DNA of 64,000 nucleotides. Origin: Christensenellaceae bacterium (GTDB lineage Bacteria > Bacillota > Clostridia > Christensenellales > DTU072). This document shows, piece by piece, positions 40,001 to 49,914 of this stretch. The notes under the pieces are model-generated. The model had not been told where the DNA came from. It made no database searches and saw nothing but the letters and a program-made list of their open reading frames with translations. The DNA lies in NCBI GenBank assembly GCA_031259965.1, contig JAIRKT010000049.1, positions 1 to 64,000 on the forward strand, written 5' to 3'. The first letter of the stretch is position 1. Each line of letters starts with the position of its first letter. The position numbers and the translations under genes are program-made.

Positions 40001-42893
40001 TAGGATTAGACTCTTGATCATCTACTATATTAATCTTTAGAGCAATTCCAGCTAATTCATTGCTAATTGCATTTGCGTAACTAATAGCTCTAAAGTACAT
40101 AGTACCAGAAAAACCATAGCCTATTGATCTTCCATTATATATATATTCAAATCCACCAAAATTAAAGCTCTTTGTATAAGCTCCATTATCCACACTAATG
40201 TCACCATTTATCGTATTCCAATCGGTGGATGTGCCATCATCTGAATGTGTTCTATATTGATATTCTTTAATATTTACCGTAGATCTTAAGACAAAAATAA
40301 CAGGAGCAGTCGACCAACTTTGATCGATTATGTATGACGCCTCTATTGTAAAACTATTTATGTCATACTTCACTTTTAATATATGTGTTGGTGTTTTTTT
40401 GCGAGATCCATTAGAATCAACAGCTTTTGATTCTAGATAGAATGCACATTGAATGATTCCAGTTGCACTTACTTGATTTGACAAAACATCGATTAACAGC
40501 TCTTCCGAATCTATCCATATATATGCAGAGTCAGCAGGATTTGCCGTGGTAAATATCTGATAATAAATATTAAAATGACCATCATGCGTGCTATCAAACT
40601 TTAATACTACATTGCTTGAAACTGTTTGTTTAACTTCATGAGTAGTATTAACCGTGTTATCTACGAATTCTAGTAATATTTCGTCGTAATTATTCCCTAC
40701 AGAAAAGCCAGTATATGCAAATACCTGGTTTAACACAATTTCAGTCTGATCAATATTAACCTTCACAACATAATCAGTTATTAGCCCGGACCCAGTTTCT
40801 AGTCGAAAATGATACTCACCTGATGCAGTAACATCTCTTAGAAATTGATTATTTGTATAAGTAAGTGGCTGCGTTGGGACTCCGTTTAATAATGGATAAC
40901 AATTAATTCCTGACAAATTGCCCGAATTTGGTGTTATATAAATTGTCACCTTTCCATAGGCCCAACCATCATCCTCTATTGTTTGATTACTATTGGTGAG
41001 CCTGCGTTCAATTAATGCAGTAGGTTCCTTTAAATCAAGCCAAATCTGTTCGCTTGTATCCACATAACTAGTATTGAGCGCTTTATTAGTAGCAGTAAAT
41101 CTCAATACCTGTTTGTTTATCGAATCGGTTATTTTAACATTATATATACTAAATCCAGTGCTAGAATCATACCGCACGTATTCAACATCGTTCAATGGTA
41201 TTGGTTGTTGTGAACCAGCTGCTGCATATGAAAAATCAAATTCGAAACTTACACCCATAACAGCCTGAACTTTGAGTGATACAACAATTGCAGTATTACC
41301 CCAACCATTAATTTTCTCAAATTCAATAGGCTCATTAAAATCTACAGAGAATGTTGAGGGAACAACTGATACAGTGAACTTAACCTCACTTTTTAAGCCA
41401 GCACCAGAAATCGCTCTAAAAATATATGTGCGCGATATTTTAGAACTATCATAATTAAAGTTCTTTTCATAAGGTGTGGTTTGTGAAGAATCCAAATATT
41501 CAATAGTAGTTGTGTCGGGATTCTCAGTTATATCCGCATAAGCAAAGGTAACTGGCGAAGTGTTGCTTGCAATATTTACGCCTGTAAAAAATATGTAATC
41601 ACTTGCATATCCCGTTTTGTAATCGCTAGCAGTTGGAGAACCTTCTGTTTTTACTTCACTTCCTGTCGAATCCTGAGCTTTTAGTGAGAGAATAGGTGTT
41701 ACTTTGTCTATTCTAGTAATCCAATTATTCTCATCAGGTTGGAATTCCATACCCGCTTCACTCACAGCCTTAAACGATAAATTCAACTTTGTAGACGTTA
41801 TGTCAATATAGCCCGAAGTGTCCGATAAAGGTTGCAGTGGAAGCCACAAATTTGCGGCAAGCGGATTTTCAGTGTAATAGAAAGCTGCATTTGAACCATA
41901 AGTGCTCTCTGTCATCTCAGAGTTTAATACATAACGCACATCATATGGTGACCATGAACCAATAGTATAATTATCACCTATAGTTCCTGTTTGTTTCGTT
42001 GCACTAACAGAAAAAGCTGGTTGTCTAGTATCTATTCTAATATTAAAAACTTGACTATGTTGATATTTAGTATTTGTAGATCCATCTGTCGCGACAAAAC
42101 GTACTCTACCTGAATAAGCACCAAAATATGGGCTTTCACTTAGGGATGTGGCATCTATCTCTACTGTTAATTGTAAACCTGTGCCATTCAATGGTATTTC
42201 TTTGCCATCTTCTAAATAGTACCATGCACTGCCAGTCGCATTATCAGATCTGGTTACAGTTAATCTTAGTGATGTAGAAACCCATGGAGCCAAAGTTGCA
42301 AAAGCATCATATGAAACATACTGCCCTGTGGAATTTTTTTGTTCTATTAATACGGATTTTATTTGACTATTAATAGGGGGAGCAGTGTCAATTATAAGGT
42401 TTATAAATCTAGGATCTTTATAATAATACGTTACATCAGACGTAGAATACTTTGTTTGAAAAAATATATACTTATTATATGTTGTTTGTTCTTCGGCAAC
42501 AAAAGTGATGCTATTAATTGTTAAAGTTGGTTTAATTCCGACAGATGAAAAAAGTGCATTGGCTTTTGTCCATTGATCATTTTCATCTGGAACATTTAAT
42601 GTGTCCTTTGCACAATACCACAGCTCAGTGTTATTTGGAATTGGATCGTTACCACTCAATGTGATTTCAATGGTAGGTGCTTTTGTTTGTTCCACAATAG
42701 TTCCACTTACATAACTTCCTGTACTAATATCAAAAGCCAAATATCTATTTACAATATCTGTGCTCGCTTCCTGTTCAGATGCCGCATAAACAAAACCATT
42801 TCGGAATATTGCACAAATGAAAATTAATACTAGAGCTAACAACAGCAAGAAAATGGTACTTATAAATTTAATTTTAGATGTGGATAGCCGCAT
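37047..42893 (-). CDS. giant secreted/membrane-anchored surface protein (Ig-like modules, C-terminal TM and basic tail)
   Basis: Signal peptide at N-term; repeated beta-sandwich pattern (IDRIIPVFEINA, INIDFTPPIIHSG); coiled-coil region; C-term YVAAGLFGLALVVLIVVGLRQRAFVKKYDK. Confidence 0.72.
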   Translation of the reverse strand: MRLSTSKIKFISTIFLLLLALVLIFICAIFRNGFVYAASEQEASTDIVNRYLAFDISTGSYVSGTIVEQTKAPTIEITLSGNDPIPNNTELWYCAKDTLNVPDENDQWTKANALFSSVGIKPTLTINSITFVAEEQTTYNKYIFFQTKYSTSDVTYYYKDPRFINLIIDTAPPINSQIKSVLIEQKNSTGQYVSYDAFATLAPWVSTSLRLTVTRSDNATGSAWYYLEDGKEIPLNGTGLQLTVEIDATSLSESPYFGAYSGRVRFVATDGSTNTKYQHSQVFNIRIDTRQPAFSVSATKQTGTIGDNYTIGSWSPYDVRYVLNSEMTESTYGSNAAFYYTENPLAANLWLPLQPLSDTSGYIDITSTKLNLSFKAVSEAGMEFQPDENNWITRIDKVTPILSLKAQDSTGSEVKTEGSPTASDYKTGYASDYIFFTGVNIASNTSPVTFAYADITENPDTTTIEYLDSSQTTPYEKNFNYDSSKISRTYIFRAISGAGLKSEVKFTVSVVPSTFSVDFNEPIEFEKINGWGNTAIVVSLKVQAVMGVSFEFDFSYAAAGSQQPIPLNDVEYVRYDSSTGFSIYNVKITDSINKQVLRFTATNKALNTSYVDTSEQIWLDLKEPTALIERRLTNSNQTIEDDGWAYGKVTIYITPNSGNLSGINCYPLLNGVPTQPLTYTNNQFLRDVTASGEYHFRLETGSGLITDYVVKVNIDQTEIVLNQVFAYTGFSVGNNYDEILLEFVDNTVNTTHEVKQTVSSNVVLKFDSTHDGHFNIYYQIFTTANPADSAYIWIDSEELLIDVLSNQVSATGIIQCAFYLESKAVDSNGSRKKTPTHILKVKYDINSFTIEASYIIDQSWSTAPVIFVLRSTVNIKEYQYRTHSDDGTSTDWNTINGDISVDNGAYTKSFNFGGFEYIYNGRSIGYGFSGTMYFRAISYANAISNELAGIALKINIVDDQESNPNPLNVIPTSFGMLEISKEVWQIYSNTEQNNLISVPTDSVFKNFAPIIYYMMSYSEAEDVAGPGNKPSRDDFLDKHKISASTSLVASGYLCAISESTNQSNIIKITLYNENSIPKGTMYPVGAAKNSAGIYEYNWTDRVVISLTITNIYSESAVFFEFKLGNESIYINSDSPIQATAYGVASLTVIFCGELNFGEKAGLDSNSGQYIYVGNYDAMVVFSVKTLGGLTVDFGNSGGIVRVKIDVLIPKFNIEALQEDKVVTTALSGVTDTTTNWLSKEVYLKIVPVDPTITTEGKNPVAGDKVINPSGVIYKYAIGENNTEFSPLPGGGKYFSLDELITSNDVNGIFVIKVKAIVRGSAKESVTTITIQIDRIIPVFEINAWVIPEGSADSQYLASGEWTRSKSVTLMAKLTQIPKDPLVVTYQYYLTTNPDNRLSFDGSLSIQEISKVVIIAKNTAGLEYSQQFDVNIDFTPPIIHSGIIQNNSSWVDNKEIINYDNPFKYYIDQTITYTENNLKSAYYNGFPLINGATIGTNTVDNSNGGYVHIVVEDLAGNKAELVFYMTVFELTVNTITLSNEHKELLATFKSHFDQAVESGALTDAPRKAYFNSRIIELQDRLSTLQKEVDLYKAYLDDITVKTQFSLSQDYEKMYSYIILFISPDQTIRYPEWQQNEIKAGPNYTAAYAKLLTEYNKLRVLMEAVENLESEVRSLPAVNVVEKDNYTNILRSYNVYTNLATTQKGVFDTALYTKLLELKRRCELLLLQDDASGVKISGDNLSPGIALEILEYDNTSEYVLNAQKMLLSAMPSTSPRAVIYVKKLMLSDLGAQFNTGDIEISLNIPDEYKEYIKFGVYRLSSDGTASPIDNITIDAFGSTITFSSKSLDTYILAVHADVTVAPEEENVITILDIPIDYVMLTYITYVAAGLFGLALVVLIVVGLRQRAFVKKYDKNYKNSLVKRGLGAVPKGNPSPRSNPAKNGKERLKYD

Positions 42894-43107
42894 TTGACTA
42901 CTACTCCTTTGTTGCTTAGTAGGATCACTTAGTGAATTTTGATTCTCTCATCTAAAAGAAAACGAGAAATACGTAGCTTTAATAATAACACAAAATAAAA
43001 AAAATTTCAATAGTTATAGACACTTTGACTCTTTAAAATAAGCAATAATATCTTTAAATTGCAACATTCACAGCAAAAACTATTTAATAACTATATTGTT
43101 AATTGTC

Positions 43108-43587
43108 TTAATCTATGTCGTCATTAAGTTCGTCATCTGTCAAATCAATATCCTCATCATCAGTGAAATCGCTCATGTCTAGTTCTAATATCTCATCCGC
43201 AAATGCATCAGGACTCTTTAATTCTTCATCTGCAGAATCGTCACTCTCCCATTCCTCATCACCAACTAAACCTTCAAGCGATACTTCATCAGGTTCGAAA
43301 ATCTCTTCATCATCAACAATGACATCTGTTACTTCGTCCTCAGACCAATCTATATCACCAACTGCACTGCCTTTTAGTTTGCTTAATTCTAATAAGCAAC
43401 TCTCACAATATCTATCGCCTTCAACTATATAATTTTGATGGCATTTAGGGCACAGTTCTAATTCTTCATCCTCTACTTCAACATTTAAAACCTGTCCACT
43501 CATTTCCGCCAAACAAATATCACAATAATCACTATCGTCTGTAATGTAATTCACTTCACATCGCAAACATTTTCTGTACTTTACCAT
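43108..43587 (-). CDS. double zinc-ribbon protein with acidic C-terminal tail
   Basis: CLRCEVNYITDDSDYCDICL and CPKCHQNYIVEGDRYCESCL; Asp/Glu-rich tail. Confidence 0.7.
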   Translation of the reverse strand: MVKYRKCLRCEVNYITDDSDYCDICLAEMSGQVLNVEVEDEELELCPKCHQNYIVEGDRYCESCLLELSKLKGSAVGDIDWSEDEVTDVIVDDEEIFEPDEVSLEGLVGDEEWESDDSADEELKSPDAFADEILELDMSDFTDDEDIDLTDDELNDDID

Positions 43588-43765
43588 GAGACCACCCTCA
43601 TAAATATTTTGTGTATATATTATATTTACACACTCGCATAAAGTAAACTATTTTATAGGCGTTTTTTATAAAAAAATTAACTTATTTCTCTATAATCGTG
43701 TTTTTAACGAATTTGTAACTACAATAAAATCTTCCTTTCAAATTTCGCATATATAATTGACAAAA

Positions 43766-43806
43766 CATTCAATGTCTAGTTTGTTTTGCCAGCTAAACAT
43801 TGAATG
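43766..43806 (-). terminator. putative terminator hairpin of the lipoprotein gene at 43861-45288
   Basis: CATTCAATGT (43766-43775) / ACATTGAATG (43797-43806), perfect 10-bp stem with 21-nt loop. Confidence 0.5.
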
Positions 43807-43860
43807 CGTTTATTCATTCAAAAAAAATTTTTAGATCATATGGACTCTATGAAGATTTTA

Positions 43861-45288
43861 TTATAAACTCAAAATTTCAACTTTGTCTTCAGGTGTGATT
43901 AAGCTAAGTTGTACAGGTTTTAAAGTTTGATTATCGCGCCCTACAACTTTAGACAAATCAACATAATAAGTATAATCTTTTACTGATGTATTCCAGAAAT
44001 AAATGAGGTCACCTATTTTTTCTAGAGGAAGCCAAGAAATAGTTGCAGAAGCCTTAAAAACTTCTATTGCCTCTGGTCCAAAATTTACGACATAACCATC
44101 TTCCGTTTTGTCTAAAACCTTAATCTTGCTGATTACCGAAGAACTATTATAGTAAATTTCAACATTAGAGTCTGTTTTGCTTAAATAAAATATCGTAGCT
44201 GAACTAGGAATTAGCGTAGCTTCTTTGTCTTTTATATAATTACCATTTATAAGTCTGAATAAACCAATATCAGTACCAGATGTCGCTATAAGATTATTAT
44301 CGTCTAGAAAATGCAATTTTGTAATGTCTCGGCCACTAGTATATCTAACTTCTTTTTGGTGATCAAAAGTTAGATCTGAACTGAAATCATATGAATATGT
44401 GCCTTTTGAACGTGTATTTGGGCCGCTATCTGTTTTGGTGTAAACCAATCTCAATTTATTATCGGACAAATAAATTGATTCTACTAATGTTAAAGTATAT
44501 CCTGTTGGGACTTCTAGCTTTTCCGATGGGTATGATGGAACGTTGCCTATAATAACTTTTTTAGACTCACCGCCTGCTGTATAAACCCACATTTCGTTAT
44601 GTGTCTCAGTTTTAACCTCAGATGGTTTTGTATAAAAAACCTTATCTACAAAAGCATTTTCTTCATCTGCGCGAGGTGTAAAATAATACGTTGTTACATC
44701 ACTGACTATTACCTTGTCATCAAATTTCTTAGAATTTAAATCTATTTCATGAATTTCGGTTGCTGTTTTAATATAAACAACATATCCTTTCACTACTTTG
44801 TATATATTTGTATAATCATCGAACTTGGCTATTATCTCAGTGCCCGTTCCATCTAATTTGGATCGCATTAAAAACATAGCTGATGTTCTAATTTCCCCAT
44901 TCTTGTCTTTGTCTGTAGAAGGTGTGCTATAGTATATATAACCATCTTGAATATATAAACCAGAAGTAGCTGTCGTGTTGTAGACATTCTTTGAAACTAT
45001 CACTTTGTTAGTTTCATATATTGGCCGACCATTTGCATCCAACTCACAACGAACAATAGCACCTTTGATTACTTTGCCAAAGGAATTATCCACTGTGTTT
45101 CCAGCATATCCATTTATATAATATAGATATTTCCCAATTTTTACAGCCATCCCACCATTCGACTCAACGACAGCTCCAGATAGATCATCTGTTGGAATTG
45201 GGTCTGTCTTAAAATTTTCACCACATCCAATAAGTATGGTTGCTAAGCAAACAATACATAACAGCAATACTACTATTTTTTTGACCAT
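43861..45288 (-). CDS. predicted lipoprotein (beta-propeller-like), unknown function
   Basis: Start moved from 45477 to MVKKIVVLLLCIVCLATILIGCGEN, a typical lipoprotein signal. Confidence 0.7.
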   Translation of the reverse strand: MVKKIVVLLLCIVCLATILIGCGENFKTDPIPTDDLSGAVVESNGGMAVKIGKYLYYINGYAGNTVDNSFGKVIKGAIVRCELDANGRPIYETNKVIVSKNVYNTTATSGLYIQDGYIYYSTPSTDKDKNGEIRTSAMFLMRSKLDGTGTEIIAKFDDYTNIYKVVKGYVVYIKTATEIHEIDLNSKKFDDKVIVSDVTTYYFTPRADEENAFVDKVFYTKPSEVKTETHNEMWVYTAGGESKKVIIGNVPSYPSEKLEVPTGYTLTLVESIYLSDNKLRLVYTKTDSGPNTRSKGTYSYDFSSDLTFDHQKEVRYTSGRDITKLHFLDDNNLIATSGTDIGLFRLINGNYIKDKEATLIPSSATIFYLSKTDSNVEIYYNSSSVISKIKVLDKTEDGYVVNFGPEAIEVFKASATISWLPLEKIGDLIYFWNTSVKDYTYYVDLSKVVGRDNQTLKPVQLSLITPEDKVEILSL

Positions 45289-45601
45289 TACAAATTTCTC
45301 CCGGTCACAAACTAGATATTTTAACTTTTCAGTTAGTCTTTTCTGCTGTGAAAACACAATAGATAAAAGACGTCTGCTAATTATACACAAATATATAAGT
45401 TTTAGCAAGTAAATAGACAACCATTCTAGTTTTTTAGCTTTACAAAAAAACGACTTGTGAATAGATTTTTTTATCAAAATTTGAATTTGGATGACTAAAA
45501 AACCGTAAAAACAGCAAAACCCATGTGCATATAAGTAAAGATTTCTTATTTATACATTATATCTATTTTATTACCAAAGCTAATTGGCATTTAAAGTTAT
45601 T

Positions 45602-45611
45602 CCCCCCCCCC
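45602..45611. repeat. homopolymeric C10 (G10 on minus) tract
   Basis: Ten consecutive C residues in AT-rich intergenic DNA. Confidence 0.9.
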
Positions 45612-45631
45612 GAATAACATTCGCAAAAGTA

Positions 45632-46561
45632 TTAACCATCCTTTTTCATTTTTTCAACTAGTTCTTGAATTATACGATCTGCATCCACGTATGGCACTTG
45701 ACATGTTCCCACCTGTTTATGCCCACCACCACCATATGTAAGTAACAAACTACCCACATCTGTTTTAGATGTTCTCTTTATGACACTATGTCCGACTGCA
45801 ATTGGACAATTTTGTTTGCCTTTACCATCTATAGCCCATATTGAAATATTTTGTTGAGGAAATAAACTATATATAACAAAACGATTACCTGTGTAGATAA
45901 GTTCCTCGCCTCGTAGATCTGTTATTATAACATTGCCATCAACCCTAGTGTGTTTTTTAATCATTTCACGAAATAGCGTGTCCTGCTCAAAATACATTTC
46001 ACAGCGTTCTTTAACATCAGGGTTAGCTAGAATATCGTTTATGTCTTCTTTGCGACACTGATCCATCAAGTCTTCCATCAATTCGTAATTGCTTATTCTA
46101 AAACTGGAGAATCTTCCCAAACCTGTTCTAGGATCCATGATAAAACCCAGCAATACCCATTCTTTTGGATTTAATATTTCACTTATTGTAAGCTTTGCCG
46201 CATCAACTTTATCAACAGCTAATACCATGTCTTCAAAATGAGGAAGCCTTCTTCTCCCACCATAATATTCATATATAATTCGAGCAGCACTATCCTCTGG
46301 TCTGCTTTCGCCTTCCCACGTAAAATCTGCTCCTAATCTAACAGTTTCGCTTGCATGATGATCAAACCACAATTTACATCCCTTTGCATAAGGCACATTG
46401 GCTAAAACATCATTTTTAGTGACTTCTACCAGCCCATCCTGTATATCCTTTGGATGAACAAACATCCAAGTATCAATAATGTCAAGCTCTTTTAACAGAG
46501 CTCCGCAAGCAAGTCCGTCAAAATCCGACCTTGTTAATAATCTCATTTTTGTCTCCGGCAA
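45632..46561 (-). CDS. DHH-family phosphoesterase
   Basis: RSDFDGLACGALL, LWFDHHASE, VDKVDAAK, YGGGGHKQVGTCQV. Confidence 0.82.
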   Translation of the reverse strand: MPETKMRLLTRSDFDGLACGALLKELDIIDTWMFVHPKDIQDGLVEVTKNDVLANVPYAKGCKLWFDHHASETVRLGADFTWEGESRPEDSAARIIYEYYGGRRRLPHFEDMVLAVDKVDAAKLTISEILNPKEWVLLGFIMDPRTGLGRFSSFRISNYELMEDLMDQCRKEDINDILANPDVKERCEMYFEQDTLFREMIKKHTRVDGNVIITDLRGEELIYTGNRFVIYSLFPQQNISIWAIDGKGKQNCPIAVGHSVIKRTSKTDVGSLLLTYGGGGHKQVGTCQVPYVDADRIIQELVEKMKKDG

Positions 46562-46665
46562 AACTAATTGATAACTTTTGATTACAATAATAAATTATAC
46601 CATTTTAAACCTTTTTTTTCAATACTAAATTATAAGGAATTTATTGAAAAAACTGGGTTTTTTTA

Positions 46666-47532
46666 CTACTTCAGTTTATTATTACAATCTTTAATAAAAT
46701 CGCCTAATCCTTCTTCAAAATTAACCCCAAATCTTATGTCTGTTTCTGCCTTATATGTTCGCATAATGGAGCCAACCGTAAAATCGACAGCTATTTTTAT
46801 TGCTTTAGATAACTCTATCCCACGCACAACTGCTGCAACTAATGCAGACCCAAATACATCACCTGTTCCATGATAATAACCAGGTATTTTGGGGGACATC
46901 TCGTATGAAATAACGCCAGTGGTTGCGTCATATGCGGCAGCGCCTAATTCACCCTCGTTAAAATAAACACCAGTTAAAACCACGCGAGATGGGCCCATAT
47001 CACTTAGTTTTATTAGTAAGTTTTTTATGTATTCCTTTGTGTATGGTCCCTCTTTATAAGATATATCTAACATAAATGCGGCTTCTGTAATGTTAGGCAT
47101 AATTATATCTGCCATGCTACATAATTTAGTCATGCCCTTTGGAAAACTATTGTCAAAAATAGTATATAATTTTCCATTATCAGCCATTACTGGATCAACA
47201 GCAATTATTGATTGCGCTCTTCTTAATTTTTTAAACATTTCAGATACTATATCTATTTGCTCAAATGATCCTAAAAAACCACTATATATCGCGTCAAATT
47301 CTAAATTTAGTGTATCCCAGTGTTGAAGTATTTTGTTTAGATCTCCTGTTAGATCTCTGTAAGTAAATCCTTTAAAACCGCCTGTGTGTGTGGACAAAAT
47401 AGCCGTTGGCAAAACTACAGTTTCCACACCTATTGATGATATGATAGGCAATGCAACCGTCAAAGAACATCGTCCAAAACAAGAGATATCATGGACAGCT
47501 AGTAGTCTTTTTTGGTTTATCGTGCTTGTCAT
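46666..47532 (-). CDS. pdxY: pyridoxal/pyridoxamine kinase
   Basis: AVHDISCFGRCSLTVALPIISSIG, IAVDPVMADNGKLY, MPNITEAAFM, YHGTGDVFGSALVAA. Confidence 0.88.
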   Translation of the reverse strand: MTSTINQKRLLAVHDISCFGRCSLTVALPIISSIGVETVVLPTAILSTHTGGFKGFTYRDLTGDLNKILQHWDTLNLEFDAIYSGFLGSFEQIDIVSEMFKKLRRAQSIIAVDPVMADNGKLYTIFDNSFPKGMTKLCSMADIIMPNITEAAFMLDISYKEGPYTKEYIKNLLIKLSDMGPSRVVLTGVYFNEGELGAAAYDATTGVISYEMSPKIPGYYHGTGDVFGSALVAAVVRGIELSKAIKIAVDFTVGSIMRTYKAETDIRFGVNFEEGLGDFIKDCNNKLK

Positions 47533-48372
47533 TTTTACTCCTTTTCTTGATTAGCATACTTTTTTATTCTAAATGAAAACCTTGACTTAAAATTCTCATA
47601 TTAATTAGATGGAATTTGCGTATTTATACTTAATATAAAAAATCACTTTTGCCTAAGTTAAAATGAATTTTCTTTTTGGCATACTTTAGAATATCAAAGC
47701 AGCGCTTGTTTCTATCATTAATATACTATATAAACCATTTTTTGTCAATATTTTAATCTTATATTTTAACTTTTTCAAACTTTCTTTGTTTAAAAATTTT
47801 AAATCATACTAGAATTTTCTATTGTATCTCCTTGTTTAGGCTAAATAAGGCTCTTGAATAATCATAATTTTAAACTAGTCTTAACATACCAATGCAATAT
47901 AATCCTAATAGCTTCACTAAAAAAATTGCTCGGTTCAATAATTAGGATACCTTTAAAATGCTACCAAAGTTTAATCTTTCTTTTTAATAGCACCATAATG
48001 ATACACAAATACTATTATGTTACATAAATTTAGTCTATGTGCGTTTTGTTTAACCATATGAAAGTTTTAACCATACTTCTCTATTTTTGTAAAACGCCTT
48101 GTTTTTTAATTTTTTATATAATTTTTGTTCTTTCTTATATATTATTCTTGCAAATTATTGCAAAATTTCATTATTGCGGTTATAATTTTAGTAAGTGTGT
48201 CTTTCAATATTTTTGTTGCAAGCGTTTTTTCGTTTTTATTTGCATTTATGAAAACTTAAATTTCTTTAATTGCACCAATTAGTTTTATTGAATCGTAGCA
48301 CTAAATTTTTAAGTTTTGTTTAATTTATTTAATAAACAAATGCTTCAATTCAATTACACCAGGGATTAATTC

Positions 48373-49914
48373 ATGTCGAAAAATATCAAATTGTCGATAA
48401 TTTTTCATATATTAGCATCTTGTTTATCTTTCACCTCTTTGGTGATAGGTATTGTTATTACTAATGTTGTTTTCATTGTTCTGTCTGCATTGGTATGCGT
48501 ATCTTTTATTTGCACGTCAATTTTTACGCTAAGAGAAAAATATAGTTCTGATCTGCCAATTCTTGAACAAGTGCGAAACTTTATTTCAGGTGGATATATA
48601 GAATTTTACATAGACGATAACCTAACAATTCGTTCACACACCCCTGGTTTAATTAGACATTTAGGATACAATGAAGCCACCTTTAAGAAAACGATCAATG
48701 ATAGTTTTTTAAATCTCGTTGTGCCAGAGGATCGTGAATTATTAATAACTCGCTTAAAAAGCAGTTCTAATATTCTAAAAACGCTGCAACTAAGATTTCG
48801 AATCATTGCAGATCAACAGCGTATAATTCCTGTTGTTGCTCAACTTACATATTCATTAACAGCTCAGAAATTAATTAAACAAAACACTTTTTATAGACAC
48901 ATGTTAGTCAGGTGTTTAATCATAGATTTTACTTCTGTAAAAAACGAAGAAACTGAACGCACAATAGAGGCCGAACGATACAAAGTTGTAGTTGAACAAT
49001 CAGATAGTATTATATTTGATTATAACATAAAAGATCGTGTATTGTTTATTAACAATGCTTTCGAGAAGAAATTCGGTTATAAAATAATGCCTGGTGTTGA
49101 TCTTAGAAATGTTTTGTTGGGAGAAAACGCAATAACACACCGCGAGGACGCCGACAAATTAATTGCACTTATAACTTCAGACGAAGCCTCCCACGAATTA
49201 ATCATACGCATCAAAAAATTTGATAGTTCCTATATTTGGTGCAAACTAACAGCTACTATTCTGTTTGGATCCGACTCAACCCCTCTGCGCCTTATAGGAC
49301 GAATAATAGATATTGATATTTCATTTAGAGAAAAGGAGCTTCTTTTAGAAAGAACCTTGAGAGATCCTTTAACTGGTTTATATAACAAACTAGCAACCGA
49401 AAATTTGATTAAAGAATCTTTAGATAATGCGCCAAAATTAGCTTTGTTTGCTTTTGTATTATTTGATTTAGACAATTTTAAACACATAAATGATAATTTT
49501 GGCCACATATGTGGAGATAGAGTATTATCAAAAATTGCAACCGCAATGTCCTCCCTACTTAGATCGTCAGACATCATAGGCCGAATAGGTGGTGATGAAT
49601 TTGTTGTATTGATTAGGGACTTACCAAACGAATTGCATGCAATAAAAAAAGTAGGGGCTATTCTCTCTTCAATTTCTAATGCATTTAATATGAATGATGA
49701 TGGATTCAGCGTCTCGGCTAGTGCTGGTATATCATTCTTTTCTTCACATGGGACAACTTATTTGGAACTATTTGAAAAAGCCGATACTTCTTTATATAAA
49801 GTTAAAAACGCTGGCAAAAATTCATACTCAGTTTATTCAGAACCCATTCCAAAAAAAGAAGTCTGGAAGAATCATCCCAAAACAGGGTTGGATAAAACGG
49901 GAGTTGTAAAATGA
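48373..49914 (+). CDS. TM/PAS diguanylate cyclase
   Basis: DPLTGLYNKLATENLI ... LFDLDNFKHINDNFGHICGDRVL ... IGRIGGDEFVVLI (intact GGDEF). Confidence 0.92.
   Translation: MSKNIKLSIIFHILASCLSFTSLVIGIVITNVVFIVLSALVCVSFICTSIFTLREKYSSDLPILEQVRNFISGGYIEFYIDDNLTIRSHTPGLIRHLGYNEATFKKTINDSFLNLVVPEDRELLITRLKSSSNILKTLQLRFRIIADQQRIIPVVAQLTYSLTAQKLIKQNTFYRHMLVRCLIIDFTSVKNEETERTIEAERYKVVVEQSDSIIFDYNIKDRVLFINNAFEKKFGYKIMPGVDLRNVLLGENAITHREDADKLIALITSDEASHELIIRIKKFDSSYIWCKLTATILFGSDSTPLRLIGRIIDIDISFREKELLLERTLRDPLTGLYNKLATENLIKESLDNAPKLALFAFVLFDLDNFKHINDNFGHICGDRVLSKIATAMSSLLRSSDIIGRIGGDEFVVLIRDLPNELHAIKKVGAILSSISNAFNMNDDGFSVSASAGISFFSSHGTTYLELFEKADTSLYKVKNAGKNSYSVYSEPIPKKEVWKNHPKTGLDKTGVVK

Noticed and set aside
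48037-48282. 81-aa Phe/Cys-rich + strand ORF upstream of the diguanylate cyclase
   Set aside because: Composition reflects AT-rich intergenic DNA; no convincing RBS or motif.
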